A stretch of 18,189 nucleotides of DNA from Conidiobolus incongruus B7586 (GCA_000697335.1 JNEM01015052.1:1-18189), one strand, 5' to 3'; positions 1 through 12,371 are shown, numbered from the stretch's first letter. The notes: generated by a model not told the origin, from the sequence alone. A program made the numbers and translations.

Positions 1-920
1 AATATTATATATTTCTATTATTAATTTTACAAAATATATTTAATTCTATATTATATAAATTTTAATGATTTAATATTTTAAAATAATTTAAATTAAAAAC
101 TATAAATTTTAATTTGATTGAATTATTAATTTAAAATGATTATCAATTAATACAAAATAAAAGCTTTTATTTTTATTAAATATTTTTGAGTTAGCTTAAT
201 ATCCTAGCTATTCTCACCTTGGATATATATTTATTTTTTATTTTTTAATTTATTATTTAATTATTTTAAAAGATTAACTTTAAAATAATCTTATTTGAAT
301 ATAATATTAAATTATTATTTTTGGGTATTTTATTTAAATTAATATGATTTAGGTTTTTTTTACTATTGTAGATAATCAATATAACCTATTTTCAATCTAT
401 TTTATACTTAAATATCTTAAATCATTCCTTATCCAAATTTTAATCAACAAGGCATTATTTTTATAATTATTATTAAAATAATTTCAAACAATTATTTCAA
501 TTAAAAATATTAAATTAAAATTGATAATAATATATTTGATATATAATCTTAAAAATATATATAGAATTGGGTATTTAATATAACTTAATAATAAATATAT
601 TTTAGGTTTTAAATATTAATAAAACTATTTCAATTATATATTTAAATATAGTTTAAAAATGTAATAATTAAAATAAATAAATAATTTAAAAAATTTATGT
701 TTTACATATTTAATATATAATTTATGCGACAATATTGAGTATAATAACTATTAATATAGTTTGAAATATAATAAACCTATATAGAATCAAATATAAAACA
801 ATTAAGTAATAAATTGTAATCAATGATGAATCGTTTGCATCATTTTAAATTACTTATATTCATAGAAAAAATTTCAAATTAACTTATAATAATACGATTT
901 TTACTATTAATTTTAAATCA
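1..920. other. AT-rich intergenic flank
   Basis: No gene is supported here. The DNA is extremely AT-rich with stops in all frames. The part next to 921 is the 3' flank of the F-box gene. It contains a small hairpin with perfect 7-bp arms (AATGATG at 822-828, CATCATT at 838-844, 9-nt loop) that would lie about 80-100 nt past the stop codon in the transcript. Two weakly similar stretches around 319-360 and 565-610 share TTGGGTATTT and TTTAGGTTTT, but they are too AT-rich to call a repeat family. Confidence 0.6.
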
Positions 921-2483
921 CTAATAAATAAAACCATCCCAGTCAATAGGTTTACAGACAGCATTATATTTCTCCAAGTAACCTTCACAAGTCCATTGAT
1001 TCTTCAATTGTTTCAATTTAAACCCATCAAACTTCTTGAAGTTATCCCTAATTTGTTTTATTTCATCAGCCTTTAAATACCTTGAATATTCGCGAAAGCT
1101 TATCAAGGACAAGTTGGAAAACTGGTCAAAGTATTGGGGTTGGATAGATAAGAGGTTAATATTGGAGAAGTTAAAACTTTTGAGAGAGTCTTTGCAAGAA
1201 TATTCATTCTGAAAGAATTCTTGGTAGAAAAAATTGTTGAATGTGAAGCTTAGGTAGGGTAAGTGATTAATGTGGAAGGGTGCATAATATGTTAAATGCT
1301 TCAGGTTTTTACAATTGATTCGAATTATTGATGTCCATTCAGCCCAATTGCTATTAAGCACAATATGTATATCTTCAAGCTGAGGTGAGTTCGTTAATAT
1401 CGAATCAAGAGAAGGTGTTGTCAAATTAGTTAGATTCAATATCAATTTCTTCAATTTAGTAGGTCTTTTAATTGCAATATCTAGCATTACATTGTCATCG
1501 GTATATATGTATTTACTTAAGCTTAATTCAGTTAAATTGGGTAACTGTTGATTAATTAAGTTAATAATACGGTTGTAAATAATACGGTTGCTAATAATAC
1601 TTGAACTGAAGTGGAAACCCTCCAACTGAGGGTTAAATTCAACTATTTTTAATATTTTTTCAGTAAAATCTGGAAAGCTATCAACACAAGTAAATACTTT
1701 CAAGCTTGGATAGTGCTTACAAAAGGGGTCTAATAAAGTTGACCCCATATATGATTTAAATTCCAATTCTTTTACATTGGTATGACTACGCATCGTTTCA
1801 AAGAATAATTGGGGTTCTCCAATATTTCGCACATGTGATAAGATAAGCTTGGTTAGAGTAGGTGGTAGCTGCACTGGCGTCACTTCAAATCGTTTTCTAA
1901 TAATCTGCTGAACTGTTACTTTATTCAAAATGAGTTGCTCCAACTGTTTCAATGGTCTCAAAGCAGCTAAAATATGATCTTGACTTAATCTCAAGTTAAG
2001 AATAGTCAATTTTGTAATATGACAAAAGGTTCTAAAGAACTCTTGAGACAATTGAGGAGACATATGAACATACAACTTAAACTCTCTTACCCAATGAGCA
2101 TATTTTGCATTATTTTTAATACAAGCTTTGACTTCACACTCCAATTTCTCCACTTTCCCGAGTTTGGGATCATGATAATTATTTGTAATATAGCCATACC
2201 TTAAAAGTTTAATACTCTTATATAGTATCGGATTAATTAGGTAATTCCACTTCTTACAAACACTGCTGATATTGATTAAGTTTTGGAATTTCATTGATTT
2301 GAATATGTTTGAAAGAACAATAGTTTCATTCCAATTTTCAGGTAAATTTCCTGATTCACTGGATGTATTATTTGTCTTAAACTTGTCAATAGTTTTTGAA
2401 TTTTTACTAACTTCAAGATTTTTAGAACCCTTTTTATCAATTAACTTGCTGGAAGTTGATTTTACTTTGCTAATCTTTGCCAT
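921..2483 (-). CDS. F-box / leucine-rich-repeat protein, intact
   Basis: A single-exon gene of 520 residues. The open frame continues upstream to 2519 only through a TTG codon; the first ATG is at 2483 (protein MAKISK...), so I start there. Residues 1-45 are a Lys/Ser/Asn-rich tail. Residues about 47-92 form an F-box: LPENW, then VLSNIF, then VCKKWNYLINPILY. The remainder, about 120-510, is a run of irregular leucine-rich repeats (for example LTKLTILNL-type, LKQLEQLIL and LKKLILNL strands). In this family the F-box binds Skp1 in an SCF ubiquitin ligase and the LRR arc recruits the substrate; the substrate cannot be read from sequence. The protein style resembles the expanded F-box/RNI-like families of Conidiobolus. 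A broken, inverted paralogue lies at 14592-17441 and shares the upstream flank, so this gene belongs to a locally duplicated family. The neighbouring RhoGEF gene is on the same strand but 2.5 kb away, so they are not linked functionally. Confidence 0.9.
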   Translation of the reverse strand: MAKISKVKSTSSKLIDKKGSKNLEVSKNSKTIDKFKTNNTSSESGNLPENWNETIVLSNIFKSMKFQNLINISSVCKKWNYLINPILYKSIKLLRYGYITNNYHDPKLGKVEKLECEVKACIKNNAKYAHWVREFKLYVHMSPQLSQEFFRTFCHITKLTILNLRLSQDHILAALRPLKQLEQLILNKVTVQQIIRKRFEVTPVQLPPTLTKLILSHVRNIGEPQLFFETMRSHTNVKELEFKSYMGSTLLDPFCKHYPSLKVFTCVDSFPDFTEKILKIVEFNPQLEGFHFSSSIISNRIIYNRIINLINQQLPNLTELSLSKYIYTDDNVMLDIAIKRPTKLKKLILNLTNLTTPSLDSILTNSPQLEDIHIVLNSNWAEWTSIIRINCKNLKHLTYYAPFHINHLPYLSFTFNNFFYQEFFQNEYSCKDSLKSFNFSNINLLSIQPQYFDQFSNLSLISFREYSRYLKADEIKQIRDNFKKFDGFKLKQLKNQWTCEGYLEKYNAVCKPIDWDGFIY

Positions 2484-2692
2484 AATAATTGTAATTCTCA
2501 AAGCAATTGATACCCTCAACCCATCTAAAATTAAAGTATTTATACAAATTTAATATTTTAAATTTCATTCATGATTATTAATTCAACCAAATTTTTGCCA
2601 ATTAAATTCAACTAAATTAGTAATCAATAATTAGGTTTAATTGGATAAAATTGGAAAAGATTAACCAAATTAAGAAATTGATTAATTTCAAC
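2484..2692 (-). promoter_or_regulatory. Upstream flank of the F-box gene, shared with the pseudogene copy
   Basis: Read on the minus strand, this flank resembles 14401-14591, the flank ahead of the F-box pseudogene. Both begin GTTGAAATT, continue with TTCTTAATTTGGTTA, and share TTTTATCCAATTAAA further in. A TATAAATA motif lies on the minus strand at 2537-2544, about 55-60 bases ahead of the ATG, and could be the core promoter. In DNA this AT-rich the TATA call is weak. The flank similarity is the stronger observation and shows that the duplicated unit included the promoter region. Confidence 0.4.
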
Positions 2693-3061
2693 CTTTGTAC
2701 ATTATGTAATAAATTGAACAATATTAGTTGCACAAAATCAAATAACCTAAATCAAATATAAAATCCAAAAAACAGCTAAAAATCAAAGTGCTAGAGTAAC
2801 CTTGGAATTATTTTAAATAATTTGAATAAGGTATCAAGTGCAAATGCTTCAATTTGGTGTATGAAACTATTTTATATTATTTGTATTTCTTAATCATCGG
2901 TTCATATAATATCAGATTATAATCTTGCTTGTCAGGTATAATTGGTATTTGGTTTAGACAATGATTTTGTTTGCTTGATAATTGAATTTGTTTAATGTAA
3001 TTGACAAAATTAAGCATAAATAATATCAATAAAAATGTTAATTTCTATTTAAAAACATTAT

Positions 3062-3103
3062 AATATGACAAAAGGATTATTAATAAATGAAAATTGTCAT
3101 ATT
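3062..3103. repeat. Perfect 10-bp inverted repeat (hairpin)
   Basis: AATATGACAA at 3062-3071 is followed after 22 bases by its exact reverse complement TTGTCATATT at 3094-3103. It contains GC pairs, so it is less likely to be a chance product of AT richness than most palindromes here. No function is evident. Confidence 0.5.
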
Positions 3104-4288
3104 GAAAATTTTTTCTTGGAATGAATTTTTATAAGTAACATTGGTATATTAATTAATGAAAAAGTATAAAGAGTATTTTTATTGAGAATTAATTTTGCTT
3201 TTATTAAAGTAATTTTCAATATCAAAAAAGATTATTCAATTCCTATATACAAAATTTTTTCTTAAATTGTATTCATATAATTATAAACAATTCTTCAATT
3301 CTTAAATTCTACATCTAATAGTTGCTTAGATTAGTCACTCATTTTGATTAATTTCTTGAAGATAATTCAGATAACAAACACTAATATGTTATAATTGTGT
3401 TGAAATAGATAAAATTAAAATTATATTTGAGTTTAATACTTAGTTTTCTTAAATATTTAGTATTATTAAAAATATTAAAAGCGTATTTTATGAAATATAT
3501 TAACAAATTCATAAATTCATAAATTTTATGTTTGTAGATAAAAATTAATGGTGAGTAGCTCAAAAAATGAACCCTAATATATTTTGGTTAATATCCATCA
3601 CTATCTATTCTATACATCATATAAATATTATTATAAAATTTTAGTGTGGATTATTTAAAGTATTCAATATTTGGATTAAATTTAAATTTTAGTTATAGAA
3701 TTAACAATATACCGTTATAATTAGATCTTCAAAGATATAAATTTAAATTTTTTAATATTATATTTATATTAATAAAATCCTTAATAAATATTAAAATATT
3801 CAAATTTATGTTTATTATTATGCTAATTTTATAATAAATATATTTAAAAAATTGTACTAAAATGGAATTATATTTTAAGTAATTATAATAATAATAATAA
3901 TTACTAATATAACTGATACAGATATTAAATCATTCACCATTTTATTTGAATAATATTCACTAATAATATGAGAAAATATAATGATTTTTCATTTACTGTA
4001 ATCAAGTTCTATATTATTATTAAAAATACATTAAATCTTCAATATTTGATATATATATATATTGAATCAATAATTACCACTTTAAAATATTAAATTTTGT
4101 AATAATATAAATAGATAGTATATAGCGTTCAAGTATTAAATATGATTTTTTTAATTTGAAATTTTGAAATGTTATTTATACTATTATGGTGTATATATAT
4201 ACTTTTTTGAAAAATATAATGAGGAAAATAGAAACTGGAAACGAAATTTAAATGAAAAGGTGATATATTAACAACGATAAAAGATAAT

Positions 4289-4515
4289 AATATCATTTTC
4301 AAAGTGATGTAATAATATAATAGTCCAAAGAAATGTTATGTAATTGTATAGATAAAACTATTATTGATTATATCCATTAAATGTTGATTTTGGGCTGAAA
4401 TTTAATATGATATTAAGACTAGTGGAAAATGTTTGGATAATAATCAATTTGCTATAACTACCTCTAAACTATTAAAAAGGAGAGTCTGATATTATCACTT
4501 TGATAAGAATGATAG
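4289..4515. repeat. Inverted-repeat pair, possible small MITE-like remnant
   Basis: The segment at about 4291-4309 (TATCATT, then TCAAAGTGAT) recurs inverted at about 4494-4515, where the reverse complement reads TATCATT, CTTA, TCAAAGTGAT. Both the 10-bp and 7-bp blocks match exactly with a small gap between them. The arms enclose about 200 bases without coding potential. This could be the ends of a small non-autonomous element or chance. I see no convincing target duplication. Confidence 0.25.
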
Positions 4516-4967
4516 ATGATTTGGACTGATCATATGATTAATTTATTATCATTTTTATACACTGATATCATATTGATTTTAATTGATTATATTGTAAATA
4601 TAAATCAATTCAATTTCGAATTACACCATAATCGTATTATCAGTATTTTTCCAAATGAAATTTATCAATATTAATTTATTTTAATTAAATTTTGAATAAA
4701 TTATAATATTATAATTATTTTAAATTATTTAAAAATAATTGATTCAAATATTATTGAATAATATTATTTTTCAACATTTGATTTCATTTAATTTGCTAAT
4801 ATTTAATCCAATATATATCAATATTAATAATATATTAGAATTTTAGTATTTTTTTTTATTGATTTGTAATTTATGTGATTGAAATGATAATAATGAGAAT
4901 TTAAAGGTTAGTAAAAGTTATAATAAAATGATTAATAATGTTAGTAACAAAATAAAAAATAATTAAA

Positions 4968-7473
4968 TTAATAAGCTGTATCCATCAACTTGCCAGATAC
5001 AAAACTCAGCCACTCACGATAATTTTTTCCAGTATTGAACTGTAGGCCAAAGTATTGACTATCGGAAATGTGATCGAAGGGGACGTTAGTTTCACTTGAA
5101 GATTGCGAACCCTTGTTAAGGGAATCCGTGTCACTGACCAAACTGGCAATGGAGGGGGATTTGGGCTGCGACATTATTAGGATGACTGGAGGATCTAAAA
5201 GTTTGCCAGTGCTGTCCACGACTTTGACGAGATGAAGATGACTGATTTGGAGGGTTGCAAGGTATTTCCAGCGATCACCAGTTTTCATGAGTTGCCATTT
5301 TTTACGAGCTACCGCTACTATTAGAATATTGTCGTAGATGTACATTTTCACGCGACGATCGGATATCAGATCGTGCGCTTCCATGGTCATGAGCTTGGAA
5401 TTGGATGGAACTATGAGGTTGGCGGGACAGTTCTTCACACTGAGGTGGAGTTCTTGTGTGGCTTTGGAGTTAGCTGATACTGGGTTCAAATTGTTGGCAC
5501 GGTTCGCTTCCATACTAATACCATCCAACATGTGAAGAGCATCTACTAAGTATGCATAGTCGGGATGTGATGGACTAGTATGTTTTTTAATAGCATTTAA
5601 TAATAGAGAGTATCTGGTCAATCTCTGAATTGGTAAAATCATCATTTCCAGAAAGCTCTGTTTGCTAGGGTTCTTTTGATTGCCTTCGTCCATAAGTTTT
5701 TTGAACTCTGTGTTATTGGATGCGAGCTGTTTCACAAGGTTGTGGGTGGATGTGTAGTTTTTACAATATTTGAGTAGGACATTCCAATCATCTTTCAAAT
5801 CGAGAAAGATTGGACCAATGCAAGATGTGCGAGAATTCCATACAGTTTCATCAATCACTGTACCGAGTATGAATTCGAGGGTCTGAGATAGTTTAAGTAG
5901 TTGATTGAGAGTAAAAAATATCGTGTTCAAATCATCTGGTGAAATTGGTGAAGGTGAAGCATTAACAATTGGTGTATGATAAGCCTAAATAATAATCAAA
6001 TAATAAGTTTTAAAGTATAAAATTATTCTTTGAAATAAATCTTACCGATATCATATGTTGCAAAGATGCCAAATAGCTAGATTCCGTCGTTAATAATTCT
6101 AAACTGACTAAATATCTCATATCCTAAAAAAAGAAAATTAAAAAAATTAATTAATTAATTAATTATAATAACGATTGACTTACAGCATTCTTAGAAGGAC
6201 TATTGGACAATTTGGAATCGGCAATAACGAGTCCCTCATCCTCCTGATCACTCGTCAACTTGCCACCGTCCAAATTAAACCAAGGCAAATGCTCCAGCTT
6301 ACTCCATCTGACACTTCCTATTTGCTTATCGAACTGGACATCCTCCCACAAGAACTCTAGCCCTGTAGACTGACGCTCCTCCAACGGCTGGAACACACTA
6401 GAGACGGATTTATGGCTCTTGTTCCTAGTAAACAGAGAAGTAGTCCTAGAGCTTCCCCTCTTCTTGGCCAAACTCACGCTACGATGGTGATACTTTGGGG
6501 AACTTTGTGGTGATGCACCTGGTAATCGATCCAAGGGATTTTCGCTCCAGTATACTGTCACAGGTCTTGCGGCATTGAGGGACTGGTTGCGTGGTTGGAT
6601 CATAGGCTGGTGGATTTTACTCGATTCACCTAGGTCGATGGATTTTCGACGCGGGATTTTGTTAATGATGGTCAAGTCTTCGGTACTTCCAGCTACGCTT
6701 GGACATTCGGATTTGGATTGGAGACGTGATAAATCACCAGCTGTCACGGAATTCAGCTGGGTGGCAGAGGAGGAGGAGGATTGGTCGAAGGGAAGCGTTC
6801 CAAATGATGATTTTTTGAGTAAGTTGTGACATGTAGAAATGAACCCCTTCTTGCCTCCTCCTCCTCCTCCTCCTGAATTCTTAGGGAACGAAGCTGCCAA
6901 GGAGCTGGATCTTCTGTGGGCAGTAATGCTGGAGGGTGCGGATCGATGCATTTCTAAAGGATACGTGAGAGGTGGTGATTCGTCCAATAAAGGTCGAGGT
7001 CCTTGAGGTGTGAGTCTCGGTAGTGATGAAGTCGATGAGGAAGTTGTAGCTCGCGACATTGGAACACTACTAGAGTCAATATCGTCCAATATTTCTGTCA
7101 ACGACACTTTGGTTATTTTTGAGCTTCTATTCTTGGGAGGTAAGGAAGTTCTTCCTATCGAGTGTCTACCACTCAAATTATTATGTTTTGGGCTTGGCGA
7201 GCTGGCGCTCTGTATGAGTTGAAGGCCGTTTGTAGGCTCTTCCTTAGGAATCATGGGGAGTGGTTTTGAAGCAGGTTTAGGAGTATTTTCAAAATTAGGT
7301 AAATTGAGTTGTAATTGGCAATTGCTTAGATTGGGAGCAACAGGCTGATCCCAGAGAAACTCTATTATTCTTGCATTGGTATTAATAGGTAACGAATTAA
7401 TATTTGAGCCATTTTGAGTTTGAAATAAGTTGGAAGGTAAATCAACCGATAGTGTTAAAGTTAAAGTAGGCAT
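4968..7473 (-). CDS. Rho guanine-nucleotide exchange factor (DH-PH), three exons
   Basis: Exons on the minus strand are 7473-6184, 6123-6046 and 5984-4968. The introns are 6183-6124 (60 nt, GTAAGT...TTTTAG) and 6045-5985 (61 nt, GTAAGA...TTTAG), both phase 0. The spliced product is 794 residues. Residues 1-430 are Ser/Pro-rich and probably disordered, with a seven-glycine run at 201-207 and an EFLW motif occurring twice (38-41 in IIEFLWDQP, 373-376 in GLEFLWEDV). The DH domain spans about 435-621. It starts in the 26-residue middle exon (LELLTTESSYLASL) and ends with the conserved helix MMILPIQRLTRYSLLL at about 572-587. A PH-type domain follows at about 650-792, with a Ser-rich insert before its final strands and closing helix. 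The DH domain catalyses GDP release from Rho-family GTPases, and the PH domain binds lipid or the GTPase at the membrane. The specific GTPase cannot be assigned. The first ATG is used; no better upstream start is seen. Confidence 0.88.
5985..6045 (-). other. Intron 2 of the RhoGEF gene
   Basis: A 61-nt GT-AG intron (donor GTAAGA, acceptor TTATTTAG). Splicing joins ...QHMIS to AYHTPIV... within the DH domain, and the reading frame then runs uninterrupted to the stop at 4968-4970. Confidence 0.85.
6124..6183 (-). other. Intron 1 of the RhoGEF gene
   Basis: A 60-nt GT-AG intron (donor GTAAGT, acceptor TTTTTTTAG) with an ATTA/AATT-rich core. Removing it joins the N-terminal exon in frame to a 78-nt exon carrying the first helix of the DH domain. 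Without splicing the frame ends six codons into the intron. Confidence 0.85.
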
Positions 7474-9906
7474 ATTTATATATTGATACTATGTGAAGTA
7501 TTTCCTGAATTAATTGATTATAATATATTTAATATAACCATAAAATTGGATTTACAATCGTATTATGTATTTAATAAATAAAAGTAAATTTTATAATTGA
7601 CTGAAATCACTAATCCCGTAGAGAAAGAAGTATCAAGCTATGTTATTAAAGCAAACCAAAAATAAATGTGAAAAAAAAATATTTACAAAGTTTTTTAGCT
7701 TTAACTTCAAAATAATATTAAACTAGGTAATAAAAAGGTATTTATAACTATATAACTATTGTAATAATTAATATATATTAAATAAAGGAGTAAAGTTGAT
7801 AACAAGTAAATTCCGATACAATTGTAATTCAATAAGAATTTATAGGTGTTTTTATGGGATGAATTCAGCTCTATTTATTTATGCAATATTAAGTTTAATC
7901 TCAATTTTTTATTCCAATGAAATCACTCTTTAATGAAATGAGAAATTGGATTTAATTATCTTGAGAAATTATTTAAAAAATTTTTTTGTTGTTTGTTTAA
8001 CTTGAAAATTCATCTTTTGTAGAAAAAAAAGAATTACTTGGTTATTAACTATAGTCAAACTAATCAATATAGAATCAAGTAATCTTATCAAATTCAAACT
8101 ATGAAAGATTATTTTTTTTACATTTCAAATTAATCAAGTTGGTTAGATATCTATAACCAATATAATAAACCATTAAGAACAAATTATCATTAGCATTGGC
8201 ATTTGATCAGTGAATTAGTCTGTGCAATTTCATCACATTAGTTTTACTTACCACAATTATGATTATAACAATGCCTTAACTCATATTATCAAATAAAATT
8301 CCTCTGAAGATTGATATACATAAAAGTCATCAACATTTAATTGATTACATATCCTAAATCATGCAATATGCCCAAATTTACAATCATCATATTACCTACA
8401 TGCGATTTTACTATTCATATAAAAAAGGTTAGAAAATATGCAGGCATATTGAGCATATAATTGAAATCAACATAATAAAAAAGAATCATATGATAAAAAA
8501 CTAAATTTATAATAATTTTAACCAATATTAAAAAAATAAAACGTTTTCAATTCAAGATCATCCCAAATGAAATTCATAAATGTGATGATATAATGAAATC
8601 ATCCCAATTTAGAGCTTATCTGGATTTGAAATAAATCAAGTGAATGTATTTAATAATTATTTAATACTAACCAATATTTATGTTTCTTACTTAAGTTCTT
8701 TAAAAAAAATTAAATAATTTCTGAATTAAATAAATTATTTTTATTTATATTAATAATTTACTACGAATTATTGAAGTTCAGAAGATAAAACACTATTAAA
8801 CTTATAGGTTAAAATCAATTATATTATTTGATCAGTTTATATCATCTAATTTCTAATTTTAGGAATATTACCAAATATTTTAATTTTGAACAAAAACTAT
8901 TCGAATATTTTTTGGTTCTAATTAAACTTTACTAAAGTTAAAATTTGGTATATAAATAAATCAGTGTCATTGTATTAATTTATTATTAAATCACTCTTTG
9001 AAAAATATATATATATATTTATTAGAATGATAATAATAATGTTCAATATAATTCAGTTCTTTGAATAGCTATAGAAATTAAAATCTAATTTAAAATAATA
9101 TATATATATTAAATTAGAACTACCAAGAAAAATAAAATTCTATTTTTAAATTTTTTGTTCAAAAAAATATCATCCTATATTAAATATTCACCTAAAGCCA
9201 ACCAGATTAAATTATTTATACCATTATTATTTTACCCAAAAACCCGATTATACTATTTAAAATTTTTGTAATTTTGGTCTGGATCATGAGTGATTAATTT
9301 TAGAAATAATTATTTTTTATATTGATTACTTTGACTATAATTAGAAATTTAGTTATTTTTAGATTTAATTAATTAAAATTTTAGTGAAAATTGAACTAAA
9401 TTTAATTTGAAAATAAATTAATAGGAGAATTAAATTAAATTATATATATATATATATTTATATATTTATTGAAAATAATTTTTACTCTCCATTTGTTACT
9501 GTTTTATTAGAGAATGGATAGTAAATGAAATATTAAGAACGTTTAAAAAACTATTTTATTCACAAATCAACTTTTGTTGAAATATAAAATATGAGGCTGA
9601 AATTTATGAGAAAATGCTCATATAATTTCATTCTTGATTAATTTAGTACCGAAACCAAATTATAAACTTTTATCTTTCACAGTATTATATTTGTAATTAT
9701 AAAATGTCCTACTTGCTTCATACCTCTGAATATTGGTGATTTTACAACTCATTTTATTTTTCTTTTTGAATGGGTATTAGAGATTCAAATTTTGCACTGA
9801 AATACTGCAAAAACAGTACTTCATAATTCAAAATATTTGGTAAATATTGAAAAGTGACTATAATTTGATGTTAAATTATATTTGTATTCGGATAGAAAAA
9901 ATACTG

Positions 9907-10382
9907 AAAGAATTACCAACTTTTAGCGGTTTCTACCCTGTTAAACTGAGCTTTGTCACCCAATCTGTGAGATTTTTGGGTAGTTTTTTGTAGTTATTTA
10001 GAATATTTTTTTAAGTGTATATGAGTGGGTATGATATAAATAATTATATATATTAGATATCCTCAAATTTAAAATATTCATTTATATATTTTAATTTAGT
10101 TCTAAACATCGATTAATTAATACCCTCAAAATATATCAAAAAATCCCATCATCATTTAATTTATATTAATACAAAATTGGCTTTAACAAGGTGTTAAGGA
10201 AAAATTGTTGAATTAAAATTTTAAATTGGTGTTAGTGATATTAACTTGATATCAAATATACCAATTTAAATATCTCAAGTTAAAAATGGTGTTTTAATAT
10301 GGATTAAATCAAGTTAAATATATAACCTAATAAACTGATATTTATTATAGTTTCAGTTTAACTGGGAGTTTAATAGCAAAAA
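9907..10382. repeat. Inverted motif pair, possible small degraded element
   Basis: The motif at about 9919-9949 (TTTTAGCGG, then CTACCCTGTTAAACTGA) recurs inverted at about 10351-10382, whose reverse complement contains TTTTTGC and CTCCCAGTTAAACTGA. The two face each other like terminal inverted repeats about 465 bp apart. A third related copy in the first orientation lies at 10580-10618 (AAAGAAT, CTTTTGCGG, CTGTTAAACT). The motifs stand out by GC content and share 9-10-base exact blocks. No target duplication was recognised. Confidence 0.3.
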
Positions 10383-12350
10383 TCAATAAAATAAAAAAGT
10401 CAACTTAAATAATATGAATGAATAGTTTATCAGATAATACAGGTAAATTAAAGTTTATTTGAAAATATATTCTTGGAATTTTCCAATTACACCAAAAGTT
10501 TGATAAATATCATGTTAAAGAACCTAAGTTATATTATACTATGATAAACTTTCTATTAATGTTTTATCAAAAAAAACAAAAAGAATGCGACCTTTTGCGG
10601 ATACTTGACTGTTAAACTTTTATATTATTAATCAATTTAATGGGACTCCTTCAGTTGTGAATAGTTGTAATTTAAATTTCTAGGAATGATAATTGCCAGA
10701 GTATAAATATAATTATATTGAATTTCATAAATTTCCTCTAGTTTTATTACAAGAAATTTGGGAATAGATGATTTTAATCGTTGTAACAATCTTTGCAGAG
10801 TTACTTGTTATACTTGAGCTAGATTATTAATTTTTTTACTTGGAATAACCAATATATATTAGTCATTTTTATTTCAAATCATTTGATTTATAATAATTCC
10901 AAAACAAACAAATAATATAAATATTCCCAATTACCATTAATATATTTTGATATAATTCTAATAGGGTAATATTAGACACTTTTCAAACTGATTTTTATGC
11001 TTTATTACTAGGTTTAATGAGGTTATAAGAGTCCAATATGTGAATAATAAAGAGCAGCATTCCGATAAATTCTCAGAAAATACAAGTTTAATTTAGTAGT
11101 TTAACGTGTTCATGAATTATTTCAATTTAGCAAGAAACTCCAGAAACATGGACTTTGTACTTTCTAACCTACTTCAGTTAATATAATTTATAAATATTTG
11201 GTTTTCATTGATAATTAATTATAATTAAGTTGGTATTAGGGCTTTAATAGTTGTGAATATAATTGATCCAATAAGATTATAAACCAATTCTTCCACATTA
11301 AAAAACGATAATATTCACAATATATAAAAATTAATTAAAAAAATAATTTTCCAAATCAATTGTCACCTGTGAAATATAATATATTGGGTATATGATTATG
11401 CTAGGATTGTTATTTATATATTTAAGAAATCATTATTAAATTAACTTTCAAAATGTGTTGCATTTAATATGTATATTATATTTAGTATTTTTCTTAATTA
11501 GAAATATTTCGAATATAAAATTAATTAAAATTTTAAAAATAAGATTATAAAGGTTATTTTATTTAATATTCAACAATGAATAATACTAATATTTGATATT
11601 TTATTTTTGTCAATTGACGATTAATATTTATTTAAGTTGTTATAAAGAAGGATATTCAATTATTATATTAATAATTTTAAATTAATACTTTAAAAAATTT
11701 ATATTCAAATTTAACCAAAGAAAAATAATTTTATTATTATAATATGCTATTTCAATAATTTTTTATTAACAATAATTGATATTGATTTAATCAATGGATA
11801 CTGATAATTAAATTTATATTATTATGATAAAAATGATATATCATTTAATTTTAACAATATAGAATAATCTACGAATTATCTCAAATGTAATCATGTTAGT
11901 GCGAATTATTCATGTGTTTGAAAAATTATAAAACATTGGTTATATTTTTATATTTTTCTTAAATCAAAAATATTAAATATTTAAATGAAATTATTTTTTT
12001 TCTTTAATTATCAAATTTAAAAACATGATATTAATAATATATATGAGTTTAATTATATCTCATTTATCACTTTATTTTAATAAATACTTAAGATTCTAAT
12101 GAATTATATATATCTAAATAATTTAAAATTTAATCAGTGTGATTTGTTGATTATATCAATTAAGTTCATCCAATAATCATTTAAATATGATTTAATAAAT
12201 TTAATTTGAATTAAATTGTTCAATGTATTTAATAAGGGAATATATTTAGAACGTAACTGTTGTTAATATATGATCTATAAATGATGACATACAATATATT
12301 AATTGGTTAAATTCAAATTCAAAAACACTAAAATAATAATATTTCATAAT

Positions 12351-12371
12351 TATATATATATATATATATAT
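12351..12371. repeat. TA dinucleotide microsatellite
   Basis: An uninterrupted TA run of about 21 bases, roughly 320 bases ahead of the SGT2 start codon. A similar run of about 17 bases lies at 9441-9457. Confidence 0.85.

Larger units (their letters stand above)
2693..4967. other. Intergenic region, no gene seen
   Basis: No coding region or recognisable RNA gene is visible. The longest open stretch, 3381-3563, is low-complexity Ile/Asn/Tyr/Lys sequence typical of random AT-rich DNA. Two structures stand out. One is a perfect 10-bp inverted repeat at 3062-3071 and 3094-3103. The other is a pair of inverted TCAAAGTGAT segments near 4298-4308 and 4494-4504. Short TA runs occur, for example near 4051-4060. 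Confidence 0.6.

Noticed and set aside
2484-2519. Upstream extension of the F-box protein by 12 residues
   Set aside because: The extension depends on a TTG start. The first ATG is at 2483 and gives a normal F-box protein, and the pseudogene's start position aligns with it.
2019-2553. Plus-strand open frames opposite the F-box gene
   Set aside because: They are antisense shadows of the intact F-box gene. Their hydrophobic look comes from the complement of Lys/Asn/Asp codons.
3381-3563. 60-codon minus-strand open frame in the 2.7-5.0 kb spacer
   Set aside because: It is low-complexity Ile/Asn/Tyr/Lys sequence expected by chance in DNA this AT-rich, with no second supporting signal.
6575-7222. 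Plus-strand open frames opposite the RhoGEF first exon
   Set aside because: They are antisense to a low-complexity Ser/Pro-rich exon, short, and without recognisable motifs.
9930-9980. CTACCC...GGGTAG pairing as a structured RNA gene
   Set aside because: The complementary six-base arms about 40 bases apart, with no tRNA or snoRNA boxes, are too little to call an RNA.
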